In this document: piece after piece, positions 15,719-24,274 of the stretch
Layout: every line of letters starts with the position of its first letter
Numbering within the stretch: the first letter of the stretch is position 1
Source of the DNA: Actinomadura luzonensis
GTDB taxonomy: Bacteria; Actinomycetota; Actinomycetes; Streptosporangiales; Streptosporangiaceae
Length of the DNA: 64,000 nucleotides
Direction of reading: 5' to 3'
Assembly: GCF_022664455.2 (NCBI RefSeq)
Contig: NZ_JAKRKC020000003.1
Coordinates: 62,001 to 126,000, forward strand
The notes under the pieces: generated by a model
What the model saw: only the letters and a program-made list of their open reading frames with translations
The model's database searches: none
Told to the model about the DNA's origin: nothing
Position numbers and translations under genes: made by a program

Positions 15719-16915
15719 CTAGAGCGCTTCGGCGAGCGCGGCGGGGATGCGGTCGAGCACCGGGTGGGGCGCCAGCCCGTACGCGTAGAAGTCGACCGCC
15801 AGCGCCCCGGCCGCCTTGGCCGCCCGCGCCTTGGCCACGAGCCGGTCGAGCGAGTCGCTGTCGGGGTGGCCGGGCCGCAGCACCGCCCGCACCTCGCGGT
15901 CCTTGCCGACCGAACGCAGGTAGGCCCCGACGTCGTCGGCCACCCGCGCCGCGTCGCGGGCGTAGGCCAGCGCCCCGAACGCGGGCACCAGGTCGCCCAG
16001 CGCCACCAGGTCGACGCCGAGCTGCCAGGCGTCGTGGGCGGCCAGGCCGGGGGTGGGCAGGCCGTCGGCGTAGCCCTTGACCGCGCCGGTGGAGTCGATG
16101 AACACCAGCCTGGAGCCCTCCTCGGCGACCGCCGAGGCCACCTCGGAGACCAGCGTCGTGACGGTCTCGGAGCGGGCGCGGGCGTAGGCGACCACGTCGG
16201 GGCCGGCGTAGGCGGTGAGCGCCGCCCTGGTCACCTCGCCCTGCGCGGGCGGGTCGCCGTCGAGGACCCTGCCGACGATCCTCGCGCACTCCTCGCGCGC
16301 CGTCTCCGCGTCCACGCCGAGGTCGGCGGCGCGGCGCAGGCAGTAGTCGCAGAAGCAGAGCCCGAACAGGTAGGTGTCCATCGGGCCGAGCGGCACGAAC
16401 GACCGCTGCGCCTTCAGCGGCAGGAAGTGCAGCGACTCGGCGACGACGCTGTCGACGCCGAGCCTGGCGACCGCCCTGGCCAGCGCGACGGCGTACTCGC
16501 GCACGTCGGGGTGCGCGGGGCACAGGTCGCCGGGTGAGCCGCGGTCGCCGAAGCAGTCGCGTACGGTGACGTCGGGGTGCTCGGCCCCGAGCGTGGCGTT
16601 GCTGAGGAAGACCGTCCAGCCGTGCAGCTTCATGGACCGCTTCGCGCACGCCTCGCGCAGGCCGTCGAAGACGGCGGCGTGGCCGGGCACCGGCGTCAGC
16701 CGCAGCCCGTCGAACAGGTCGGCCGGCGGGGCGAAGTGCGCCCCGTCGTGCCGGACGGTCAGCCGGGACAGCCCGTGCGGGGTGACGTCGCGGGCGGCGT
16801 GGTGCACGGCCCCGACGGTGACGCCGGCCACGCCGTACCCGCTGATCCTGTCGAGCACCCGCTCGACGCCCTCACCGCGCAGGTCCTCGGCGAAGACGTA
16901 AACCGAACTGTCCAC
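15719..16915 (-). CDS. TIM-barrel, glycoside-hydrolase-like protein of unknown function (D-amino-acid operon)
   Basis: A 398-residue cytosolic protein without signal peptide. CPAHPDVREYAVAL (132-145), GVDSVVAESLHF (153-164) and CFCDYC (187-192) resemble the layout of glycoside-hydrolase-like barrels, where an invariant HPDVR segment is followed by a core strand and then a cysteine cluster. Glu160 sits where a catalytic acid might be. The cysteines 187, 189 and 192 could bind metal. The GTG at 16915 has AAGG upstream and follows the RidA gene by 9 bp, the last cistron of a tight operon with D-aminoacylase and a DSD1-type enzyme. I do not assign an activity; a role in D-amino-acid or N-acyl-amino-acid use is inferred from context only. 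Confidence 0.75.
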   Translation of the reverse strand: MDSSVYVFAEDLRGEGVERVLDRISGYGVAGVTVGAVHHAARDVTPHGLSRLTVRHDGAHFAPPADLFDGLRLTPVPGHAAVFDGLREACAKRSMKLHGWTVFLSNATLGAEHPDVTVRDCFGDRGSPGDLCPAHPDVREYAVALARAVARLGVDSVVAESLHFLPLKAQRSFVPLGPMDTYLFGLCFCDYCLRRAADLGVDAETAREECARIVGRVLDGDPPAQGEVTRAALTAYAGPDVVAYARARSETVTTLVSEVASAVAEEGSRLVFIDSTGAVKGYADGLPTPGLAAHDAWQLGVDLVALGDLVPAFGALAYARDAARVADDVGAYLRSVGKDREVRAVLRPGHPDSDSLDRLVAKARAAKAAGALAVDFYAYGLAPHPVLDRIPAALAEAL

Positions 16916-16924
16916 GAGCCGACC

Positions 16925-17305
16925 TTACGCGCTCTTGTGCGCGACGAAGTCGATCTCCACCAGGATGTTCAGCAGCTGGGAGCCCACCGTGGTGCGTACC
17001 GGGAAGGGCGGGTTGAAGTACGACTTGTACACCTCGTTGTAGGCGGCGAAGTCGCGCTCCAGGTGCTGCAGGTGGACCGTGGACTTGACCACGTCGTCGA
17101 AGCCCAGGCCGTGGGCGGCCAGGATGGCGCCGAGGTTGCGCATCACCTGGTGAGTCTGGGTGGCCACGTCGTCGCCGACGATCTCGCCGGTCTTCGGGTC
17201 GAGCGGCCCCATGCCGGAGGTGAAGACGAAGTCGCCCACCACGAGGCCCTGCGAGTACGCGCCGATCGGGGCCGCGCCCTCGCTGGTGCGAAGCTCCTTT
17301 TTCAC
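16925..17305 (-). CDS. RidA family enamine/imine deaminase
   Basis: A 126-residue single-domain protein of the RidA/YjgF family, normal in length. It has the AYSQG motif (16-20), FTSGMGPLDPKTGE (28-41) and the active-site arginine in PVRTTVGSQLL (about 101-111). These proteins hydrolyse reactive 2-aminoacrylate-type enamines made by PLP-dependent dehydratases. That fits its place directly behind a DSD1-like PLP enzyme (gap 9 bp) in this operon. The GTG at 17305 is preceded by GAGGAG with good spacing. The physiological partner is inferred from the neighbourhood. Confidence 0.92.
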   Translation of the reverse strand: MKKELRTSEGAAPIGAYSQGLVVGDFVFTSGMGPLDPKTGEIVGDDVATQTHQVMRNLGAILAAHGLGFDDVVKSTVHLQHLERDFAAYNEVYKSYFNPPFPVRTTVGSQLLNILVEIDFVAHKSA

Positions 17306-17314
17306 GAAATCTCC

Positions 17315-18379
17315 TCAGAAGTTGGTCCTGATCGTGCCAACGACACGGTAGTCCTGGTCCACCACGGGCAGCACGCGCCACTTGTCGAAGGCCGTGCAGG
17401 GGTGGGAGATGCCGAAGGACAGCAGGTCGCCGGGCTTGAGCCCGTCGGCGCGCACCACCGTGTGCTGGTCCTGCATCCTCAGTACGGTGACGCCGGCGCG
17501 GCGCGGGATCGGCAGGCCCTCGTCGTAGGGGGCGTCCCGCTTGCCCATGCCGACGATCGCCAGGCCGGGCTCCGGCACCGACAGCACGTGCGCCCACACC
17601 TCCAGCGCCGGGCGCAGCTCGCCGTCCACCCGGTTGAAGGGGGTGCGCTCGCGGTAGTAGCCGTCGTCGTGGCTGACGTACGCCCCGGCACGCAGCAGGA
17701 CGCGGGCCTGGACGGCGGCCAGCTCGCGGCCGATCACGTCGAACCACTGGCTGCCGCCGACCGACAGGATCGGGTCGCGGACGCGGAGGTGTTCCAGAGC
17801 CTCGGTGAGCGTGTCCATATATTTCCGGACCTCGTCGGCGCCGGGCAGGCCGCCCTCGTACCCCGCCACCCCGACCGGCTCCACCCCGGGCGTCCCGGCC
17901 GCGTGCGCCGCCACCCGCAGGAACTCCTCCAACGTGCGGCAACCGGCCCGGCCGCCCGCGTGCCCCCGCTCCACCAGCACCCGGAACGGCCGCTCCCCGG
18001 CGTGCCGGGCCAGGAGGTCGACGCCTTCGACGGAGTCGGCGAACGTCAGGAACTCGAAGCCCGGGTCGGCCGCCAGCTCCTCCGCCGCCCAGGCCAGGCC
18101 CGCCGGGTCGACGACCTGGTTGGCGACCACGATCCGGCGCGCGCCGAAGCCCCGCACCGTGCGCGCCTGCCGGGTGCCGGCCACGGTCAGGCCCCACGCC
18201 CCGGCCGCGAGCTGCAGCTCCGCGATCTCGCCGGACATGTGCGTCTTGACGTGCGGCGCCAGGTCCATGCCGTGGTCGCGGGCGAAGGCCGCCATGGTCG
18301 CGATGTTGTGCTCCAGCGCGTCCCGGTGCACGACCATCTGCGGGAAATCGAAGCCGCCGTCGAAGATCGATGCTGGCAC
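17315..18379 (-). CDS. DSD1-like PLP-dependent enzyme (D-threonine aldolase / D-serine dehydratase-like)
   Basis: A 354-residue fold-type III PLP enzyme. The PLP lysine lies in LAPHVKTHMSGEIAEL (40-55; Lys45). The C-terminal HPCTAFDKWR (about 325-334) supplies the His and Cys metal ligands of D-threonine aldolase and D-serine dehydratase relatives. It probably cleaves or deaminates a D-beta-hydroxy amino acid. The GTG at 18379 follows AAGGGGG. It sits 84 bp downstream of the D-aminoacylase gene and 9 bp upstream of ridA, so released D-amino acids could be degraded and the enamine intermediate quenched. Aldolase versus dehydratase activity cannot be decided from sequence. Confidence 0.87.
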   Translation of the reverse strand: MPASIFDGGFDFPQMVVHRDALEHNIATMAAFARDHGMDLAPHVKTHMSGEIAELQLAAGAWGLTVAGTRQARTVRGFGARRIVVANQVVDPAGLAWAAEELAADPGFEFLTFADSVEGVDLLARHAGERPFRVLVERGHAGGRAGCRTLEEFLRVAAHAAGTPGVEPVGVAGYEGGLPGADEVRKYMDTLTEALEHLRVRDPILSVGGSQWFDVIGRELAAVQARVLLRAGAYVSHDDGYYRERTPFNRVDGELRPALEVWAHVLSVPEPGLAIVGMGKRDAPYDEGLPIPRRAGVTVLRMQDQHTVVRADGLKPGDLLSFGISHPCTAFDKWRVLPVVDQDYRVVGTIRTNF

Positions 18380-18462
18380 GGGACCCCCTTTTATCCGCGT
18401 CCGACCCTATTACAACGATCAAGAGTGCCGGCGGGCAGGGGCGGGCCGTCAGGGGCGTGCTG

Positions 18463-20025
18463 TCAGGGGCGGAGGGCGCGGCCCGGGGTGGCCTTGGTCA
18501 GCTCGCCGCCGGCCAGCACCGGCACGCCGGACACCAGCACGTCGTCGACGCCGGTGGCCAGGGCGCGCGGCTCGGCGTACGTGGCCCGGTCGCCGACCGT
18601 GGCCGGGTCGATCACCACCAGGTCGGCGGCGCAGCCCGCCCGCACCAGCCCCCGGTCGCCGAACCCGAACCGGCGGGCCGGATGCGAGGCCAGGTGCACG
18701 ACGGCCTGCTCCCACGTCCAGTCGCCCAGCTCTCTGACATGCCGGCCGAGGAACCGGGCGAACGCCCCGAACCCGCGCGGATGCGGATGCCCGCCTACGT
18801 AGATGCCGTCGGAGCCGCCCGTGTGCGAGGGGTGGCGCAACATGCGGCGCACCGACTCCTCCCCCGCCGGCCCCTCGTCGGGCCGGGCGGACACGACGCC
18901 CGCCTCCAGCCGCGTCTCCACGAGCAGGCGGCGGCACAGCTCGGCCGGCGTCACCCCCGCCCGCCCGGCCGCCGCCGGCACCGTCATCCCCTCGGTCCAC
19001 TCCATGCCGGGCGCGTGCGAGACGGTGAGCCGCGGCCAGGTGTCACCGAGCGCGCCCCACCACTCGTCGAGGTCGGCGGCGGCGATCAGCTCCAGCGCCC
19101 GGCCGGTGTCGGCGGCCGGCACCGACGGCGGCAGCACGACCATCGCCAGGATCGTGTTGCCGCGCAGGTAGGGGTAGGTGTCGAAGCTCAGGTCCACGTC
19201 GCGGGCGAGGGCGTCGCCGACCAGCGGCAGCAGCACGTCGGCCGGGCCGTGCAGGTGGGAGACGTGCACGGCGGCGCCCGAGCGGGCCGCGATGTCGACG
19301 ACCTCGGCCATGCCGACCCCGGCCCCGGCGCCGTAGGCGCGCATGTGGGTGACGTACGGCAGCCCGCCGAGCGGGCGGCACAACGCGGCCAGCTCCGCCG
19401 CGTCCGCGTAGCGGCCGGGCAGGTATTCGAGGCCGCTGGACAGCCCGGCCGCGCCCTCGGCCAGGCCGCGCTCGACGTGCCGCAGCATGGCCGCCAGGTC
19501 GCCGGAGGAGGCCGGGCCGGCGGCGGGGCCCATCACGTCGTAGCGGATCGTGCCGTGCGGCAGCAGGTAGGCGGTGTTGAGCGCGACCGCGCGGTCGTAG
19601 GAGGCCAGCAGCTCCCCGACGCTCAGCGGCCCCTCCGGCGGAGCACCGCCCTCGCGCGGCGGCAGCGGGCCGTTGACGGCCGCGAAGTAGCGGGAGGCGT
19701 ACGCGACGGTGCCGGCCGAGCCGGGCGCGAACGACAGCCCGTCCTGGCCGAGCACGAACGTCGTCACCCCCTGCCGCAGCGCCGCCCGCTGCACCGCCGG
19801 GTCGAAGACCGCCGCCTCGCCGTGGGCGTGGCAGTCGACGAAGCCCGGCGCGACGAACCGGCCGGTCGCGTCGATCACGGCCGCCGCCTCGGCGGAGCTC
19901 AGCCGGCCCACGGCGGCGATCCGGTCGCCGGACACCGCCACGTCCGCCCGGTACGGCGGGGCGCCCGTGCCGTCGAGCACCCGTCCGCCGCTGATCACTA
20001 CGTCGAAGCTCACCCCGAGATTCAA
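18463..20025 (-). CDS. D-aminoacylase / N-acyl-D-amino-acid deacylase
   Basis: A 520-residue amidohydrolase. GFVDCHAHGE (about 61-70) gives the HxH metal site, and VSHLHGPA (middle) supplies a further His. The end HTGGSDGIY, HPHPRGFGAFARFLGR and ADLVVIDP is typical of D-aminoacylases. It would remove the acyl group from N-acyl-D-amino acids in the cytosol. The TTG at 20025 gives the longest frame; the GTG at 20013 is an alternative just before FDVVISGGRVLDG. It is the first gene of a minus-strand operon with a DSD1-like enzyme, RidA and a barrel protein. Its start overlaps the end of the membrane-protein gene upstream by a few bases. Confidence 0.9.
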   Translation of the reverse strand: MNLGVSFDVVISGGRVLDGTGAPPYRADVAVSGDRIAAVGRLSSAEAAAVIDATGRFVAPGFVDCHAHGEAAVFDPAVQRAALRQGVTTFVLGQDGLSFAPGSAGTVAYASRYFAAVNGPLPPREGGAPPEGPLSVGELLASYDRAVALNTAYLLPHGTIRYDVMGPAAGPASSGDLAAMLRHVERGLAEGAAGLSSGLEYLPGRYADAAELAALCRPLGGLPYVTHMRAYGAGAGVGMAEVVDIAARSGAAVHVSHLHGPADVLLPLVGDALARDVDLSFDTYPYLRGNTILAMVVLPPSVPAADTGRALELIAAADLDEWWGALGDTWPRLTVSHAPGMEWTEGMTVPAAAGRAGVTPAELCRRLLVETRLEAGVVSARPDEGPAGEESVRRMLRHPSHTGGSDGIYVGGHPHPRGFGAFARFLGRHVRELGDWTWEQAVVHLASHPARRFGFGDRGLVRAGCAADLVVIDPATVGDRATYAEPRALATGVDDVLVSGVPVLAGGELTKATPGRALRP

Positions 20026-23000
20026 TCAGAGCGCCCGGAGGCCCGCCCCTCGCACGACGCCGTGCTGTGGAGGGGATGCGCGGCCAGCAGGTCGCGGGCC
20101 TTCGCGCGGGCCAGGTTCCAGCCGTTCCACGGATCCGGCCGGTCCAGCTCGTTCGCCCTGATCACGTCGGCCAGCACGCAGCTCCGCTGCGGCTCGGGCA
20201 GCCGGTCCAGCGCCGGCACCGCCTCCGCGCCGAGGTCGCCCAGGTAGTCGGAGTCGAGCTTGGTGACGCCGCGCACCTCCACCTGCGTGGCGGCGACCTG
20301 GAGGTCGGGGTTCACCAGCGCGAACGCGCCCACGCCGAGCCCGGTCACCAGGACGATCACGCGCGGCAGCCAGCCCGAGCCGCGCCCGGCCAGCCGTACC
20401 GCGCCGGCCAGCAGCACCAGCGCGAACACCGCGCCCAGCCACCAGACCGTGGCCTGCACCGACAGCCGCAGCCGGGACAGGCCGTAGGCGTCGGTGTAGA
20501 GGTTCATCCGGTGCAGGGCCGAGGCCAGCACCACCATGGTCAGCCCGCAGAGCACGCCGAGCAGGACGGCGAGGACCCAGCGCTCGCGCCGCCCGGTGCG
20601 CAGCAGCCCGGCCGCCGCCGCCACGATGCCGAGCACGAAGACGCTCACCACGACGAGCTGGAAGAAGCCCTGCCTGGCGTACTCGGCGTAGGTCAGGCCC
20701 GCCGTGCGCAGCACCAGCCGGTTGCCGCCGAACAACGCCGTGATCTGCACCGCCACGAACAGGGCGAACAGCACGTTCACCGCCGTCAGCGGCACCAGCC
20801 ACACCGCCCTGCTGACCGCGAACCTGTGCGCCGGCCCCACCGGGTCGGCCACCGGCCGCAGCGCGACCAGCACGACGGCCGCCAGCAGCACGGCGAACAC
20901 CACGAACAGCACGATCCGCCCCGGCAGCGACTCCGCCCAGTCGGGGGCGCTCATCAGGCGCTCGGCGTACGAGGCGAACACCGCGTCCGCCGAGGCGAAC
21001 AGCAGCCCGAACACCAGCAGCAGCACCACCGTGAGGCCGAGCGCCGCCACCATCGGCATGACCCGCCGCCGGGCCGTCAGCCTCTTCAGCGGCACGGCCA
21101 GGAACCAGGGCACCGGGCCCAGCGCCAGCAGCACCGACAGGCCGCCCCTGAGCACCCCGAGCCAGCCCGCCCCCGCCCCCGACACGGCCAGCGCGCCCAG
21201 CCCGGCCCCCGCCATGAGCAGGACGGTCACCAGCCAGTCGGCGTCGCGCACCGCCGCCATCGAGATCAGCCAGTACGCGGTCAGGCCGAAGGCCACCGTC
21301 CACGGCGTCATCCGCCGCACCACGGCCGGCAGCGCCGCCGCGCCGAGCACCATCGCCACGAGCACGAACCCCAGCCCGGCCTGCGCCTCCGGCAACGCCA
21401 CCGCGGCGAACACCCCCGCCCCGCCGGCCGCAGGGAGCAGCCAGCGCGGGGTCTCCGGCAGCTCGGGGCGCGGGAACAGCGGGGGCGGCACGTACGCCGG
21501 CGGCCCTCCCTGACCGCGATACACCTGCTCCACCGGCCGCGCCGAGGACGCCACCTGCGGCCCGCCGCCCACGGGCTGCGGCGGCCCGCCCACGCCCACG
21601 GGCTGCGCCGGCCCGGCCATCCCCACAGACTGCGGCGGCCCGGCCTGGAGCTGCCAGGCCGTCCCCGCAGGCTGCGGTTGCCCGGCCGTCCCCGCGGCCT
21701 GGGGCTGCCCGGGGGCGCCCGCCGTCGCCTGTCCCGCGGCGGCCGCCGCCGGGCGGTCCGCCGTTCCTCCCGGTTGTTCCGTGTGCACCGCGGCTCCGTC
21801 CCCTCGTCCGCCGGCCCCGTCCGGTGGCCGGTTCATGGTTTGCGCGGCCGGTTCGAGGCCGCCCGCCTGCGTCGTCTGCGCGCCCGGGGTCCCGTGCGGC
21901 ACCGGAGCGAGCGGCCAGAGGGCGGCGGCGAAGTGCCCGGCCGGGCGCGAGGCGTGGGCCACCTGGTACGCCAGGGCCGCCGCCCGCCGGGCCGAAGCCG
22001 CCCCCATGGCCGCGCCCACCGACCCCGCCCCGGCCGTGCACAGGACGAGCGTGACGAGCGCCAGCCCGTCCCCGATGGTCACGCTGACGAACACGGCGGC
22101 GAACATCCCGGCCAGGAAGCCGACCATCACCCCGACGACGCCCCCGCCGATCATCCGGGCGAGCCCCGACCCGGGCGACGGCATCCGCACCCCCACCCCG
22201 GCCGCCGCCCCCGGAGCCCCGGCAGCCGCCCTGGGAGCCACGGGAGCCGGCTTGGGAGCCCCGGCACCGTCGGCGACCGGCCCTCCGCCCGTCCCTGTCC
22301 CTGGCCCGGCGGCGCGCGCCGGAGCGGCCCAGGCCCCCTCCACGCCGCCCGGAACGCTCTCAGGCGCGACGGCGGGCGCGGGACCGGCCTGCCCGGAGCC
22401 GCCCTCAGCGGCCACGGCCCCCGCGGGGGCGAGCGCCGCGGGACCAGCCGTCCCAGGCGCCGTCTCCCGGGAAACGGCGCCCCCGTCCGCCCCGACCCTC
22501 TCCGGCCCGGCCCCTTCCGGCCCGTCGGTCATCATCGTCCTCCCTGGTAATTCGACGACCATCCGGCACCCTGGGCCGTCGTCGATCCGCACCGATCCCC
22601 CGTGCAGCTCCACGATCTCCTTCACGATCGCCAGCCCCAGCCCGGCTCCCCCGGAGTCGGCCGCCCGCCCCGAGTCGAGCCGCGAGAAGCGTTCGAACAC
22701 CCGCCCCCGCGCCGCCTCCGGGATGCCCGGCCCGTGGTCGGCGACCGCGATCAGCACGCCGGCCCCGCGCGCCGCCCCGCGCACGGTGACGGCCCCGCCC
22801 GCCGGGCTGTGCCGGACGGCGTTGTCGAGCAGGTTGGCGAGGACCTGGGCGAGCAGGTCGGGGTCGGCCCGCACCACCAGGTCGGGCGGCGCCTCGGCCC
22901 GGATCGTGACGTCCTCCCTGGCCAGGCCCGCCTCCCGGACGGCCTGCTCGAAGAGCGGCGCGAGCGCGACGGCCTCGGCCTCGATGAGCCGGGCGCCGCT

Positions 23001-23522
23001 GTCCAGCCGCGACAGGTCGAGGAGCTGCGCCACGAGCCGGCCGAGCCGTTCGGTCTGGGCGAGCGCGGTGGCCATGGTGACGGGGTCGGGCGCGGAGACG
23101 CCGTCCACGACGTTCTCCAGGACGGCCCGCAGCCCGGTGATGGGGGTGCGGAGCTCGTGGCTGACGTTGGCGACCAGCTCGCGCCGCTGCCGGTCCACCT
23201 CGGCGAGGTCGGCCGCCATGGCGTTGAACGCCCGCGCCAGCTCGCCGACCTCGTCGCGCGAGGTGGCGCTGACGCGCAGCTTGTAGTGGCCCTTGGCGAT
23301 GGTCTGGGCGGCGCGGGCCATCTGGCGCAGCGGCTTGGTCATCCCCATGGCGAGGAGCTGCACCATGATCAGCGCCAGGACGACGGCGACCGCGATGCGC
23401 ACCTCGCGCGACAGGCCGGAGTTGAGGCCGACCTCGTTGACGACGAAGGCCGTCCCGACGGCCAGCACGATGACGATGCCGAGCTTGACCTTGATCCGGC
23501 CCAGGAAGTCGAGCGGTCTCAT
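20022..23522 (-). CDS. Sensor histidine kinase fused in frame to a DUF4153/DUF4173 multi-pass membrane protein
   Basis: A continuous 1166-codon frame. Residues 1-328 are a complete kinase: two transmembrane helices (about 13-30 and 42-60) with almost no external loop, HAMP, HisKA with VSHELRTPI (His122), and HATPase with N-box LLDNAVRHSP (231-240) and GGAGLGLAIV. Residues ~331-1166 are a long Pro/Ala/Gln-rich linker with one helical hairpin, then a many-helix DUF4153/DUF4173 domain (LTYAEYARQGFFQL; end LDSDYLGDLG). The junction contains AGGGAGGA and two ATGs (22535, 22532), so a separate 836-residue protein could also be made from 22532. The ATG at 23522 overlaps the response-regulator stop (ATGA). 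See the finding on this fusion. Confidence 0.8.
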   Translation of the reverse strand: MRPLDFLGRIKVKLGIVIVLAVGTAFVVNEVGLNSGLSREVRIAVAVVLALIMVQLLAMGMTKPLRQMARAAQTIAKGHYKLRVSATSRDEVGELARAFNAMAADLAEVDRQRRELVANVSHELRTPITGLRAVLENVVDGVSAPDPVTMATALAQTERLGRLVAQLLDLSRLDSGARLIEAEAVALAPLFEQAVREAGLAREDVTIRAEAPPDLVVRADPDLLAQVLANLLDNAVRHSPAGGAVTVRGAARGAGVLIAVADHGPGIPEAARGRVFERFSRLDSGRAADSGGAGLGLAIVKEIVELHGGSVRIDDGPGCRMVVELPGRTMMTDGPEGAGPERVGADGGAVSRETAPGTAGPAALAPAGAVAAEGGSGQAGPAPAVAPESVPGGVEGAWAAPARAAGPGTGTGGGPVADGAGAPKPAPVAPRAAAGAPGAAAGVGVRMPSPGSGLARMIGGGVVGVMVGFLAGMFAAVFVSVTIGDGLALVTLVLCTAGAGSVGAAMGAASARRAAALAYQVAHASRPAGHFAAALWPLAPVPHGTPGAQTTQAGGLEPAAQTMNRPPDGAGGRGDGAAVHTEQPGGTADRPAAAAAGQATAGAPGQPQAAGTAGQPQPAGTAWQLQAGPPQSVGMAGPAQPVGVGGPPQPVGGGPQVASSARPVEQVYRGQGGPPAYVPPPLFPRPELPETPRWLLPAAGGAGVFAAVALPEAQAGLGFVLVAMVLGAAALPAVVRRMTPWTVAFGLTAYWLISMAAVRDADWLVTVLLMAGAGLGALAVSGAGAGWLGVLRGGLSVLLALGPVPWFLAVPLKRLTARRRVMPMVAALGLTVVLLLVFGLLFASADAVFASYAERLMSAPDWAESLPGRIVLFVVFAVLLAAVVLVALRPVADPVGPAHRFAVSRAVWLVPLTAVNVLFALFVAVQITALFGGNRLVLRTAGLTYAEYARQGFFQLVVVSVFVLGIVAAAAGLLRTGRRERWVLAVLLGVLCGLTMVVLASALHRMNLYTDAYGLSRLRLSVQATVWWLGAVFALVLLAGAVRLAGRGSGWLPRVIVLVTGLGVGAFALVNPDLQVAATQVEVRGVTKLDSDYLGDLGAEAVPALDRLPEPQRSCVLADVIRANELDRPDPWNGWNLARAKARDLLAAHPLHSTASCEGRASGRSD
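22532..22545 (-). promoter_or_regulatory. Internal Shine-Dalgarno and start codon inside the kinase-DUF4153 frame
   Basis: On the minus strand AGGGAGGA (22545-22538) lies three and six nucleotides upstream of ATGs at 22535 and 22532. It is as strong as any ribosome-binding site in this window, yet it sits in the middle of an open frame. A TTA leucine codon (22550-22548) precedes it by two nucleotides. It decides whether the membrane domain is also made as a free protein. Confidence 0.6.
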
Positions 23523-24202
23523 CGCCGCACCAGGGCGTACCCGACGCCGTGCACGGTGCGCACGACGTCGGGGCCGAGTTTGCGGCGCAGCGCCCGGACG
23601 TGGCTGTCCACCGTCCTGGTGGCGGCGGCCTCGGAGAAGCCCCACACGTCCTGCAGCAGCCGGTCGCGCTCGAAGACCTGCCCGGGCCGCTCGGCGAGCC
23701 GCCGCAGCAGGTCGAACTCGGTGCGGGTGAGCTGCGCCTCGGCGCCGCGCACGAACACCCGCCGGGCGGCGGTGTCGATCTCGACCTCGCCGACCCTGAT
23801 GACGGTGTCCTCGGCGGCGAGCTGAGCGGCCCGCTCGACCCGGCGCAGCAGCGCGTGGATGCGCGCCACGAGCTCGCGCATGCTGAACGGCTTGGCCAGG
23901 TAGTCGTCGGCCCCGACGCCGAGCCCGACCAGGACGTCGGTCTCGTCGCCGAGCGCGGTCAGCATGAGCACCGGCACCGGCCGGGCGGCCTGCATGCGCC
24001 GGCACACCTCCAGCCCGTCCAGGCCGGGCAGCAGCCGGTCGAGGATCACCAGGTCGGGTTCGGCCCTGGCGTACTGGACGAGGGCGTCCTGCCCGTCGCC
24101 CGCGACCCGGACGTCGAACCCCTCGGCGGCCAGGCGGTTCCGCACGGCCAGGGCGATCGTCTGGTCGTCCTCGACCACGAGGATGCGTCGCTGCTCTGCC
24201 AC
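23519..24202 (-). CDS. OmpR-family response regulator
   Basis: A 227-residue two-component regulator. The receiver domain has the acidic pair at Glu11-Asp12-Asp13, the phospho-acceptor Asp55 (LVILDRLLPGLDG), a Thr in LMLTALGD and Lys in LAKPFS. The C-terminal winged helix has TRTEFDLLRRLAERPGQVF and RTVDSHVRALRRKLG, VRTVHGVGYAL. The GTG at 24202 follows TAGGCT (24215-24210) by exactly seven nucleotides. The stop overlaps the histidine-kinase ATG, so phosphotransfer between the two is very likely. The stimulus is unknown; the kinase has almost no extracellular loop. Confidence 0.93.
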   Translation of the reverse strand: MAEQRRILVVEDDQTIALAVRNRLAAEGFDVRVAGDGQDALVQYARAEPDLVILDRLLPGLDGLEVCRRMQAARPVPVLMLTALGDETDVLVGLGVGADDYLAKPFSMRELVARIHALLRRVERAAQLAAEDTVIRVGEVEIDTAARRVFVRGAEAQLTRTEFDLLRRLAERPGQVFERDRLLQDVWGFSEAAATRTVDSHVRALRRKLGPDVVRTVHGVGYALVRR

Positions 24203-24274
24203 GGAGGAAAGCCTAGAAGCGCGCTGTGCAGACCACACCTCCTGAAGCGTGCACATACGGTGCAGACTTGGCTG

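Noticed and set aside
20067..22550. An 827-codon plus-strand frame opposite the DUF4153 membrane protein
   Set aside because: His/Gln/Arg-rich antisense of transmembrane helices with no recognisable fold.
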